Source of the DNA: Rikenellaceae bacterium
Lineage (GTDB): Bacteria > Bacteroidota > Bacteroidia > Bacteroidales > Rikenellaceae
Assembly: GCA_020859875.1 (NCBI GenBank)
Contig: JAJBVJ010000170.1
Coordinates: 1 to 7,268, forward strand
Direction: 5' to 3'
DNA length: 7,268 bases
Shown here: piece after piece, positions 1-6,284 of the stretch
Numbering within the stretch: the stretch's first letter is position 1
How the letters are laid out: every line of letters begins with the position of its first letter
The notes under the pieces: generated by a model
Seen by the model: only the letters and a program-made list of their open reading frames with translations
What the model was told of the DNA's origin: nothing
Databases searched by the model: none
Position numbers and translations under genes: made by a program

Positions 1-530
1 CCATAGTCCTGCTTTCGAGGGCCACCCCGGCATCTACACCTCATACATGGTGGTTCGTTATGATCTCCGGAGCGGTAGCCGTTTGTGCAATGATACTTCC
101 CGGTATCTCCGGAGCATTCATTCTCTTGCTACTGGGGCAGTACCGGTATGTCATGGAGGCGGTTGCCGGCGTTGATATTCCGATTATATTTGCCTTCGTA
201 GCGGGGGCGGCGGCCGGCCTGGCGGCCTTCTCCCGTTTTCTCTCATGGTTGTTGAACAATTACCGCCGGATGACGATGGCAGTCCTTACGGGTGTACTTT
301 TGGGCTCCCTGTACAAAATATGGCCGTGGAAACGCGTGGTGGAATGGTATACCGACAGCCACGGGCGGGAACACCCGCTTGTCGAAACGAATGTCCTACC
401 GGAGGATTATGCCGGTGACCCCCGGTTGTTGAGCGCCCTGGCGGCCGCGGCGGCAGGTCTGATCCTGATTATGGCCGTCGAGCGGGCCGGTAAGAAAATA
501 GCCGGGACGAGGAGGGCAAAGGCCGTATGA
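1..530 (+). CDS. DUF368 family polytopic membrane protein, C-terminal part (5' end outside window)
   Basis: The reading frame is open from the left edge (first full codon at base 3) to TGA at 528-530, so only the last 175 residues are visible and the start is missing. The family hallmark is seen as AMILPGISGAFILLLLGQY at visible residues 29-47, followed by a second conserved block, GSLYKIWPW, at 101-109. Hydrophobic segments fall at about 17-45, 59-84, 90-104 and 142-159, and the tail is basic (KKIAGTRRAK), consistent with a cytoplasmic C terminus. From published work on the family, DUF368 proteins (PopT) move undecaprenyl phosphate back across the cytoplasmic membrane, recycling the lipid carrier for peptidoglycan and other envelope glycans. 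That role is inferred here from family membership alone. The stop overlaps the aroE start (ATGA), indicating cotranscription and coupled translation. The family call is secure; the substrate is not shown by this sequence. Confidence 0.9.
   Translation, partial: IVLLSRATPASTPHTWWFVMISGAVAVCAMILPGISGAFILLLLGQYRYVMEAVAGVDIPIIFAFVAGAAAGLAAFSRFLSWLLNNYRRMTMAVLTGVLLGSLYKIWPWKRVVEWYTDSHGREHPLVETNVLPEDYAGDPRLLSALAAAAAGLILIMAVERAGKKIAGTRRAKAV
510..530 (+). promoter_or_regulatory. Shine-Dalgarno-like AGGAGG and ATGA stop/start overlap between DUF368 and aroE
   Basis: AGGAGG at 510-515 lies 11 bases before the aroE ATG at 527, and that ATG shares bases with the DUF368 stop TGA (528-530). The purine run is also the two consecutive AGG arginine codons near the DUF368 C terminus. 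Bacteroidota usually translate without a Shine-Dalgarno sequence, and the other starts in this window have A-rich leaders without one. The motif may therefore help terminating ribosomes restart on aroE, or may be a by-product of the arginine codons. The overlap is certain; the function of the AGGAGG is inference. Confidence 0.5.
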
Positions 531-1264
531 GGGTTTTCGGACTTATAGGTTACCCGCTGGGTCACTCCTTCTCGAAAAAATATTTCACGGATAAATTCTC
601 CGCGCAAGGTATACAGGATGCCATGTATGAGAATTTCCCGTTGGAGGATATTTCCATGTTCCCGGGGTTACTGGAAGAGAACCCCGAAATTGCGGGGTTG
701 AATGTTACGATACCTTACAAGGAAAAAATCATCCCATATCTGGACGAACTGTCGCCGGAAGCCGCCCGGATAGGGGCCGTAAACTGCATCTCGCTCGAAG
801 AAGGAAAGCTCACCGGCCATAATACCGACGCCTGGGGTTTCAGGTGTTCACTATTGGAATTTATCGGCAGCCGGAAGCCTAAAGCGCTGATCCTGGGAAC
901 CGGCGGTGCCTCGAAGGCGGTAAAATACGTTTTGGAAGAGTCGGGCATGGACTTCCTCACGGTATCGCGCACCGAGGGGCCCGGGCGGATCACTTACCCC
1001 CGGCTCGACGAAGGGGTGATAGCGGCTCATAAACTGATAATCAACACCACTCCGCTGGGAACTTTTCCCGACACGGACTCCTGCCCCGATATCCCCTACC
1101 ACCTTCTGACTCCGGAGCATCGTCTCTACGATCTGGTATACAATCCCCGGCAGACCGAATTTATGAAAAGGGGAATGGCGCGCGGAGCCCGCACCGTAAA
1201 CGGATATGCGATGCTCTCCGGTCAGGCCGAACGGGCATGGGAAATCTGGAACGGGCGGATATAA
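527..1264 (+). CDS. aroE: Shikimate dehydrogenase (NADP+)
   Basis: This cytoplasmic enzyme reduces 3-dehydroshikimate to shikimate with NADPH, the fourth step of the chorismate (aromatic amino acid) pathway. At 245 residues it is shorter than the roughly 270 of E. coli AroE but has every key block. GYPLGHSFS (8-16) is the shikimate-binding serine motif. NVTIPYKE (59-66) carries the catalytic Lys65, GAVNCI (83-88) follows, and GHNTDAWGF (97-105) carries the catalytic Asp101. The nucleotide-binding loop is LGTGGASKA (123-131). SRT at 147-149 sits where the NADP-phosphate-binding NRT motif usually lies. INTTPLG (172-178), YNP (205-207) and NGYAMLSGQA (225-234) complete the pattern. The ATG overlaps the upstream DUF368 stop, which fixes the start and suggests coupled expression. 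The gene ends three bases from a convergent gene. There is no sign of a fusion to dehydroquinate dehydratase. Confidence 0.96.
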   Translation: MRVFGLIGYPLGHSFSKKYFTDKFSAQGIQDAMYENFPLEDISMFPGLLEENPEIAGLNVTIPYKEKIIPYLDELSPEAARIGAVNCISLEEGKLTGHNTDAWGFRCSLLEFIGSRKPKALILGTGGASKAVKYVLEESGMDFLTVSRTEGPGRITYPRLDEGVIAAHKLIINTTPLGTFPDTDSCPDIPYHLLTPEHRLYDLVYNPRQTEFMKRGMARGARTVNGYAMLSGQAERAWEIWNGRI

Positions 1265-1267
1265 TCC

Positions 1268-1540
1268 CTACGGCTTGCAATTACCGCAAAGTGCGGCCTG
1301 GCTTTCGCTCTCGAAATCATCTTGATCGAACGAAGCATCGAGAACCTCGAGTGCCCGCTGCTGGTCGTCACGGTTTACGGTCAGGCCTACATCCATCATA
1401 TCGCCGTAAACCGGAAGGGTCTGCGCGGCAAGGTCGTGCTGCAGGTGGGCCTCCACCCCCGCCGATTCGAGCAGGGATTTATAAATCTGTGCTTCTTCCA
1501 GTGAATTGAAACTCCCGATTACTATCCTGTTATCGTCCAT
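1268..1540 (-). CDS. DUF2007 domain small protein (putative signal-transducing protein family)
   Basis: A 90-residue cytoplasmic protein. The N-terminal part has the DUF2007 pattern: a beta strand (RIVIGSF, 5-11), a helix starting with the typical SLEEAQIYKSLLESAG (13-28), a strand (VEAHL, 29-33), a proline-containing loop (TLPVYGD, 41-47), then a strand and helix (VGLTVNRDDQQRALEVL, 51-67). This is a small ferredoxin-like or PII-like fold. The family is labelled putative signal transducing, but no ligand or partner is established, and none is claimed here. After an acidic linker (about 69-81) it ends in CGNCKP (85-90), a single CxxC. Some relatives carry a complete zinc ribbon in this position, so this one may be cut short. 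Start: ATG at 1538-1540 with an A-rich leader. It converges on aroE with a three-base gap. The family call is firm; the function is unknown. Confidence 0.85.
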   Translation of the reverse strand: MDDNRIVIGSFNSLEEAQIYKSLLESAGVEAHLQHDLAAQTLPVYGDMMDVGLTVNRDDQQRALEVLDASFDQDDFESESQAALCGNCKP

Positions 1541-1562
1541 ACGCTGTTTTCTTTTTATCCTA

Positions 1563-1592
1563 TAAAATTAAGATAATTTCTCGGATTTGCAA
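1563..1592 (-). promoter_or_regulatory. Candidate sigma-ABfr-type promoter for the DUF2007 gene
   Basis: Read on the minus strand, TTG (1592-1590) is followed after 19 bases by TAATTTTA (1570-1563). This resembles the Bacteroidota housekeeping promoter TTTG-N19-21-TAnnTTTG, with one mismatch in the -7 element and a shortened -33 element. It would place the transcript start about 15 bases before the ATG at 1540, giving a short leader. Only the spacing and partial motif match support it. Confidence 0.35.
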
Positions 1593-1734
1593 CTTTCGAT
1601 TCCATATATCCGCACGCTGCCACGGATTTTCACCGGGCCTACGGATAATCTACATTGCCGGAATTACGTTATATACGGTAAAATTTTGTTGATAACTTCA
1701 CCCCGCATCCATTCATAAAGGCCCGCCGCCTTTC

Positions 1735-1742
1735 TATCTTTG
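1735..1742 (+). promoter_or_regulatory. Candidate -7 element of the dnaE promoter (TATCTTTG)
   Basis: TATCTTTG matches the Bacteroidota -7 consensus TAnnTTTG at every fixed position. The expected -33 TTTG is not seen at the right distance upstream: around 1711-1716 there is only ATTCAT. Transcription would begin at roughly 1747-1750, leaving a leader of about 40 bases that becomes A-rich before the ATG at 1788, which is typical of this phylum. The element overlaps an in-frame upstream ATG at 1740, which argues strongly against that codon being the dnaE start. Confidence 0.6.
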
Positions 1743-1787
1743 TATAACGTTACTACGCTGCCGAAACGCAAAAAGCAAACTCAAACA

Positions 1788-4700
1788 ATGCCCGATTTCG
1801 TTCATCTTCACGTACATACACAATACTCGATACTCGACGGGGCCTCTCCCATCAAAACACTCATAAAACGGGCCAAAGAGCTCGGTATGCCGGCCATTGC
1901 CATAACCGACCACGGCAATATGTTCGGGGTTAAGGAGTTCCACGAAGCGGCCTTGAAAGAGGGTGTCAAACCGATCCTGGGGTGCGAGGTGTATGTGGTT
2001 AAAAACCGCTTTGAAAAGGACAAGGACGAAAAAGCGGGCGACCACCTGATCCTGCTCGCCAAAGACCTCGAGGGCTACCATAACCTCATAAAGATAGTTT
2101 CATATTCCTGGACGGAAGGTTTTTACTACAAGCCCCGTATCGACAAACAGCTCTTGAGGGATCATCACAAGGGTTTGATATGCTGTTCGGCATGTCTCGG
2201 CGGAGAACTCCCGCAGGCTATCATGCACGGCAATCCGAGCGATGCCGAGAGGATCGTAAAAGAGTTCAGGGAGATATTCGGTGAGGATTATTATCTCGAA
2301 TTGCAGCTCCACCCCTCGGGCGATCCGCGCAAGGACGAAGATGTATACCGGCAGCAGGTGAAGGTCAACAAGGTACTGCTCGAACTGGCCGAAAAGCACG
2401 GCATCAAGTACATAGCCTCCAACGATGTCCATTTTGTCTATGAAGACGACGCTCCCGCCCACGACCGCCTGATTTGCCTCAATACCGGGCGCGATCTGGA
2501 CGATCCCAAGCGGATGCGCTACACCTTTCAGGAATATCTCAAGTCGCCGGAAGAGATGGCAAGGCTCTTTGCGGATAACCCGGAGGCCCTCGAAACCACT
2601 ATCGAAATAGCGGACAAGGTAGAGGAGTACAGCCTCGAACGCCAGCCGCTGATGCCCGACTTCCCTATCCCGGAAGACTTCGTGATCGATCCAGAAAAGC
2701 TGAAGGAGACCCTCGCCCGGAACTTCGTCCCAGATGAAAAGGATACAGGGGAGCAGAAAGCGATCAAAGAGAAGATAACCGAAGCCATAACGGCGGCCCC
2801 CACGGCGGAGGATTTCGTACGGGATCATCCAGAATATACCGAGAAACTCAGCATTGCAAAGCAGTTTCGATATCTCGAATACCTCACCTACGAGGGCGCC
2901 CGTAAAAAATACTGCAAAAAAGAGGGGCAGACCCTCGATCCTGCGACTGTTGAGAGGATCCGCTACGAATTGGGAACGATCGAGTGGATGGGCTTCCCGG
3001 GGTACTTTTTGATCGTGTGGGACTTTATCCGCGCGGCCCGGGAAATGGGCGTCGCCGTGGGCCCGGGACGCGGCTCGGCGGCCGGTTCCGTGGTGGCTTA
3101 TGCGTTGGGAATAACCAACATCGACCCCATCGCCTACGACCTGCTGTTCGAACGGTTCCTCAATCCCGACCGCATCTCCATGCCCGATATAGATATCGAC
3201 TTCGACGAGGACGGAAGGGCCGAGGTGCTTCGGTATGTCACCCAGAAATACGGGCAGAAGCGCGTGGCCCAGATCATTACCTTCGGCACGATGGCCCCCA
3301 AAATGGCCATCCGCGATGTGGCCCGGGTACAGGGTCTTCCCCTGCCCGAGAGCGACCGGCTGGCCAAGCTCGTACCCGACCGCATTCTGAACGGCAAGGG
3401 AGAGACTCCCTTCGAACGGGTTTACAAAGAATCACCGGATCTGGCCGCGGAAAGGAATTCATCCAACCCGGTGGTAAGGGACACACTCAAATATGCCGAA
3501 AAGTTGGAGGGGTCGGTTCGCCAGACGGGGGTTCATGCTTGCGGCGTTATTATCGGGTCGGACGATCTCGAGAATTTCGCCCCGATGGCCGTGGCCAAAG
3601 ATAAGGAGACCGACGGATACATCAACGTAGTGCAGTTCGAGGGCAGGTTAGTGGAAAGTGTGGGGCTTATAAAAATGGACTTTCTGGGCCTGAAAACCCT
3701 CTCCATTATCAAGGACGCGCTCGACAATATCAGAGATATCCGCGGAGAAGATATAGATATAGACGAAATACCGCTCGACGACAAACAGACCTATGAACTG
3801 TACGCCCGCGGAGATACCACCGGACTCTTCCAGTTCGAGTCGCCGGGGATGAAAAAGCACCTTCGTAACCTCAAGCCCAACCGCTTCGAAGACCTTATAG
3901 CAATGAATGCTCTCTACCGTCCCGGGCCTATGGAATATATCCCCAACTTCATCGCCCGCAAGCACGGACGGGAGAAAGTGGTCTACGAGATACCGGACAT
4001 GGAAGAGTACCTGAGCGATACATACGGCATCACGGTATACCAGGAGCAGGTCATGCTCCTGTCGCAAAAGCTCGCCGGGTTTACAGGCGGTGAGGCCGAC
4101 ACCCTGCGCAAGGCGATGGGTAAAAAGCAAAAAGCCGTGCTGGACAAGCTCAAACCCAAATTCCTCGAAGGGGTGAAACAAAAGGGCCACGACCCGAAGG
4201 TCTGCGAGAAGATATGGGGCGACTGGGAAGCCTTCGCTTCCTACGCCTTCAACAAGTCCCATTCGACCTGCTACGCCTACGTCTCCTACCAGACGGCATA
4301 CCTGAAAGCCCACTACCCTTCCGAATTCATGGCGGCCCTGCTCAGCCGCAACTTCTCCGATATAAAGAAACTGACTTTCTTTATGGACGAATGTAAGAGG
4401 ATGGGAATACAGGTGCTTGGGCCCGACGTCAATGAGAGCCAGAACCGATTTTCGGCCGACTCCGAGGGCAATGTCCGTTTCGGGTTGGCCGGGATAAAGG
4501 GGGTCGGCGAGGCCGCCGTGAAATCCCTTGTGCAGGAGCGGCGCACGGGCGGCAAATTTACCTCAATCTACGACTTCGTCGAGAGGGTCAACCTGCAGGT
4601 GCTCAACAAGAAAAATATGGAGAATCTGGCCATGGCCGGGGCCTTCGACAATATCAGCGGCTTCCCGCGCAGCCGGTTCTTCGCCCCGGTGGATACGAAG

Positions 4701-5495
4701 GAGAGCAGCGAGAGTACATTTCTCGAACAGCTCATCCGATACGGAACCCGCATGCAGAGCGAGAAGAACAACTCCCAGCAGAGCCTTTTCGGGGGAGCCT
4801 CTCAGAGCACGGATATCCAAAAGCCGCAGCCCCCCCTGTCGCCCGACTGGACAAAGCTGGAGATGCTTACCCGCGAGCGGGAAGTGATCGGCATGTATCT
4901 TTCGTCCCATCCGCTGGACGAGTACAAGGTGCTTATCAAAAATTTCTGCAACACCTCGGTCGCCGACCTGGAGGAGCTCACCTCGATGAAAGGCAAGGAT
5001 TTTGTGATTGCAGGTATGGTAACGGGGGTGCAGAACCTGATGACCAAGACCGGAAAACCGTTCGGGCGCTTCACTTTAGAGGATTACAACGGTTCTTACC
5101 AATTCACTATGTTCGGGAAGGATTATGAGAATTTCCGCAAATATATGTACCAGGACTATTACCTACTGGTGCGGGGCAAGGTAGTCCCCCGGATGTATAA
5201 TGAAAACGAACTGGAACCGAAGATAAACTCGATCATGCAGTTGTCCGAAGCCCAGGAGACACTCATAAAGGAGATGACTCTAACGATCCCCCTGCAGGAA
5301 ATCACTGCCCAGGTGGTGGAAGACCTCTCGACCGTCGTCCGCGACTCGAAAGGGAATATACTTTTCAGGGTTAAGGTCATCGATCCGGAGACCGACGTTT
5401 CGGTGGGACTCTACTCCAAAACGTTCAAGATAAACCTTTCGGCCGAACTGATAAATTTCTGCGACACGGGCCGGTATAAATATACGCTTATGTAG
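1788..5495 (+). CDS. dnaE: DNA polymerase III subunit alpha (replicative polymerase)
   Basis: This is the catalytic subunit of the chromosomal replicase, 1235 residues from the chosen start. The PHP domain (about 1-298) opens with HLHVHT (6-11) and has TDHG (40-43), Glu67, His86, Cys136 and SNDVH (211-215), so its metal ligands look complete. A lineage-type linker follows at about 299-361. The polymerase core has GPGRGSAAGS (425-434), PDIDIDF with catalytic Asp467 and Asp469, and KMDFLGL with the third aspartate, Asp631. A helix-hairpin-helix (GIKGVGE, about 900-915), a canonical sliding-clamp pentapeptide QQSLF (997-1001) and an OB-fold (about 1070-1150) complete it. The ATG at 1788 (MPDFVHLH) is preferred over the in-frame ATG at 1740 because the latter lies inside the probable -7 promoter element and adds 16 basic residues before the conserved N terminus. 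trxA follows in the same direction after 112 bases. Confidence 0.97.
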   Translation: MPDFVHLHVHTQYSILDGASPIKTLIKRAKELGMPAIAITDHGNMFGVKEFHEAALKEGVKPILGCEVYVVKNRFEKDKDEKAGDHLILLAKDLEGYHNLIKIVSYSWTEGFYYKPRIDKQLLRDHHKGLICCSACLGGELPQAIMHGNPSDAERIVKEFREIFGEDYYLELQLHPSGDPRKDEDVYRQQVKVNKVLLELAEKHGIKYIASNDVHFVYEDDAPAHDRLICLNTGRDLDDPKRMRYTFQEYLKSPEEMARLFADNPEALETTIEIADKVEEYSLERQPLMPDFPIPEDFVIDPEKLKETLARNFVPDEKDTGEQKAIKEKITEAITAAPTAEDFVRDHPEYTEKLSIAKQFRYLEYLTYEGARKKYCKKEGQTLDPATVERIRYELGTIEWMGFPGYFLIVWDFIRAAREMGVAVGPGRGSAAGSVVAYALGITNIDPIAYDLLFERFLNPDRISMPDIDIDFDEDGRAEVLRYVTQKYGQKRVAQIITFGTMAPKMAIRDVARVQGLPLPESDRLAKLVPDRILNGKGETPFERVYKESPDLAAERNSSNPVVRDTLKYAEKLEGSVRQTGVHACGVIIGSDDLENFAPMAVAKDKETDGYINVVQFEGRLVESVGLIKMDFLGLKTLSIIKDALDNIRDIRGEDIDIDEIPLDDKQTYELYARGDTTGLFQFESPGMKKHLRNLKPNRFEDLIAMNALYRPGPMEYIPNFIARKHGREKVVYEIPDMEEYLSDTYGITVYQEQVMLLSQKLAGFTGGEADTLRKAMGKKQKAVLDKLKPKFLEGVKQKGHDPKVCEKIWGDWEAFASYAFNKSHSTCYAYVSYQTAYLKAHYPSEFMAALLSRNFSDIKKLTFFMDECKRMGIQVLGPDVNESQNRFSADSEGNVRFGLAGIKGVGEAAVKSLVQERRTGGKFTSIYDFVERVNLQVLNKKNMENLAMAGAFDNISGFPRSRFFAPVDTKESSESTFLEQLIRYGTRMQSEKNNSQQSLFGGASQSTDIQKPQPPLSPDWTKLEMLTREREVIGMYLSSHPLDEYKVLIKNFCNTSVADLEELTSMKGKDFVIAGMVTGVQNLMTKTGKPFGRFTLEDYNGSYQFTMFGKDYENFRKYMYQDYYLLVRGKVVPRMYNENELEPKINSIMQLSEAQETLIKEMTLTIPLQEITAQVVEDLSTVVRDSKGNILFRVKVIDPETDVSVGLYSKTFKINLSAELINFCDTGRYKYTLM

Positions 5496-5567
5496 TGCTA
5501 TAACCGGCGCTTATAACGGTATAAAATAAAAAAGCCTCGGTGAAACGAAAAATACAGACCGTCGGTG

Positions 5568-5575
5568 TAACTTTA
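5568..5575 (+). promoter_or_regulatory. Candidate -7 element for trxA (TAACTTTA)
   Basis: TAACTTTA fits TAnnTTTG except for the last base. It lies 32 bases before the trxA ATG, and no -33 TTTG is visible at the expected distance. The predicted leader is short, A- and C-rich, without a Shine-Dalgarno sequence, and contains AACCAATA twice (5578-5585 and 5590-5597). No intrinsic terminator is visible between dnaE and this site, so read-through from dnaE is possible as well. Confidence 0.35.
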
Positions 5576-5607
5576 CGAACCAATATAACAACCAATAATC
5601 TACCACT

Positions 5608-5925
5608 ATGGCACTTGCAATAACAACAGACAACATCCAGGAATTGATCGATTCCGGTAAACCCCTCGTTATCGACTTCTGGGCGGAATGGTGCGGCCCC
5701 TGCCGTATGATCGGGCCGATCATCGAAGAGCTGGCCGAGGAGTATAAGGACAGCGTCAATATCGGAAAATGCAACATCGAGGAGCACGACGGGATCGCCG
5801 TAAAATACTCGATCCGCAATATCCCTACGATCCTCTTCATCAAAAACGGGGAGATCGTAGACAAGCAGGTGGGAGCGCCCCCGAGGCCGGTGATCGAAGA
5901 AAAGGTAAAAAAACTGATCGGCTGA
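5608..5925 (+). CDS. trxA: Thioredoxin
   Basis: A single-domain cytoplasmic thioredoxin of 105 residues, close to the E. coli length (108), with no signal peptide. It reduces protein disulfides, for example in ribonucleotide reductase and peroxiredoxins, and is recharged by thioredoxin reductase. The active site is WAEWCGPC (25-32) with redox Cys29 and Cys32. Buried Asp23 corresponds to E. coli Asp26 and Lys54 to Lys57. The cis-proline loop is IRNIPT (69-74, Pro73), followed by the KNGE turn (79-82). One extra cysteine, Cys55, sits where E. coli has a leucine in strand beta-3; from memory, related Bacteroidota thioredoxins often have KC here too. The ATG at 5608 has an A-rich leader with no Shine-Dalgarno sequence. 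A strong terminator 22 bases after the stop closes the unit, so trxA is either monocistronic or the last gene after dnaE. Confidence 0.96.
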   Translation: MALAITTDNIQELIDSGKPLVIDFWAEWCGPCRMIGPIIEELAEEYKDSVNIGKCNIEEHDGIAVKYSIRNIPTILFIKNGEIVDKQVGAPPRPVIEEKVKKLIG

Positions 5926-5946
5926 TACCGTAGACGGAACAATATG

Positions 5947-5984
5947 AAAACAGCCGTCGGGAAGAGCCCGGCGGCTGTTTTTTT
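5947..5984 (+). terminator. Intrinsic terminator after trxA
   Basis: The arms at 5949-5961 and 5967-5979 pair over 13 positions with one T-G wobble, around a five-base AAGAG loop. They are flanked by AA/TT pairs that extend the stem to 5947-5981 and end in a seven-T run (5978-5984). This is a textbook rho-independent terminator for plus-strand transcripts. On the minus strand the stem is followed by only four T's and a C, so it might act as a weak backstop for transcripts coming from htpG. Confidence 0.93.
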
Positions 5985-6021
5985 ATTGAATAAAAATAAA
6001 ACTGTAAAAAGAATAATAAAA

Positions 6022-6052
6022 TTTGTAGAATATACGCACATTCGTACATTCG
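6022..6052 (+). promoter_or_regulatory. Orphan promoter-like sequence TTTG-N19-TACATTCG
   Basis: TTTG at 6022-6025 is followed after exactly 19 bases by TACATTCG at 6045-6052, which matches TAnnTTTG except for one base. This is the only place in the window where both Bacteroidota promoter elements are recognisable on the plus strand. It also contains CATTCG twice (6039-6044 and 6047-6052). No gene follows in the same direction, so it is either a chance match or drives a short non-coding or antisense transcript toward the htpG 3' end. Confidence 0.3.
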
Positions 6053-6070
6053 ATTTTCAGGGGAAAATCG
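6051..6070. repeat. Perfect 8-bp inverted repeat (hairpin)
   Basis: CGATTTTC (6051-6058) and GAAAATCG (6063-6070) are exact reverse complements around a four-base AGGG loop. No T run follows on either strand, so it is not an intrinsic terminator. It would lie at the very 5' end of any transcript started from the promoter-like sequence just upstream. Its role is unknown and it may have none. Confidence 0.5.
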
Positions 6071-6146
6071 GCATATGGATCCGTCGTCCGTTGCAGGCAC
6101 GGGCCCTATTTTAAGGATGCTTCCCGGAAGGGACTACATCGTAATA

Positions 6147-6189
6147 TTTAAAATAAGAGCCGGGAAACCAAGAATATAGGTCTCCCGAC
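6147..6189 (-). terminator. Probable intrinsic terminator of htpG
   Basis: The arms at 6159-6169 and 6179-6189 pair over 11 positions around a nine-base loop. In minus-strand RNA the pairing is complete with two G-U wobbles. The 3' arm is then followed by UCUUAUUUUAAAUAUU, the U-rich tail expected of a terminator. It starts about 95 bases beyond the htpG stop at 6285. On the plus strand there is no T run after the stem, so the direction is minus. The interrupted U tract makes it weaker than the trxA terminator. Confidence 0.65.
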
Positions 6190-6284
6190 CCGATAATAAT
6201 AATTCGATCAGATATACTTTAGCCCCTATTTATTGGATAGAATATATTTGAAGTTACTAATTTTCACTTTCCTTCCAAAAGGGA

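Larger units (their letters stand above)
5985..6284. other. 300-base stretch without a convincing gene, between the trxA terminator and htpG
   Basis: This AT-rich gap separates the convergent trxA and htpG transcription units. It holds an orphan promoter-like sequence (6022-6052), a perfect 8-bp hairpin (6051-6070), a minus-strand terminator (6147-6189) and two weak repeat pairs: CCCTATTT at 6104-6111 and 6224-6231, and GGGACTA at 6130-6136 and 6281-6287. The only plus-strand reading frame of note, 34 codons from ATG 6075 to TAG 6179, runs into the terminator stem and shows no recognisable domain. I see no tRNA, no attachment site and no insertion-sequence ends. Confidence 0.6.

Noticed and set aside
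1606..1634. Possible hairpin ATCCG/CGGAT followed by TTTT in the dnaE upstream region
   Set aside because: A five-base stem with a ten-base loop is too weak to call a terminator or riboswitch, and its position suits neither flanking gene.
2100..2828. 242-codon minus-strand frame antisense to the dnaE 5' part
   Set aside because: It is fully antisense to conserved PHP and linker sequence and has no recognisable motif.
2984..3604. 206-codon plus-strand frame inside dnaE
   Set aside because: It overlaps the polymerase core out of frame, is rich in Arg, Gly and Pro as expected of a shifted GC-rich gene, and has no recognisable domain.
3648..4313. 221-codon minus-strand frame antisense to dnaE
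   Set aside because: It is a shadow of dnaE codon bias with no family motif and no promoter or leader of its own.
5497..5526. Imperfect inverted repeat (ATAACCG / CGGTAT) after the dnaE stop as a terminator
   Set aside because: The stem is short and bulged, and the sequence that follows is A-rich rather than T-rich on the plus strand.
6075..6179. 34-codon plus-strand frame after the orphan promoter-like sequence
   Set aside because: It has no domain and no codon signature, and it ends inside the stem of the htpG terminator. I kept it only as part of the description of the gap.
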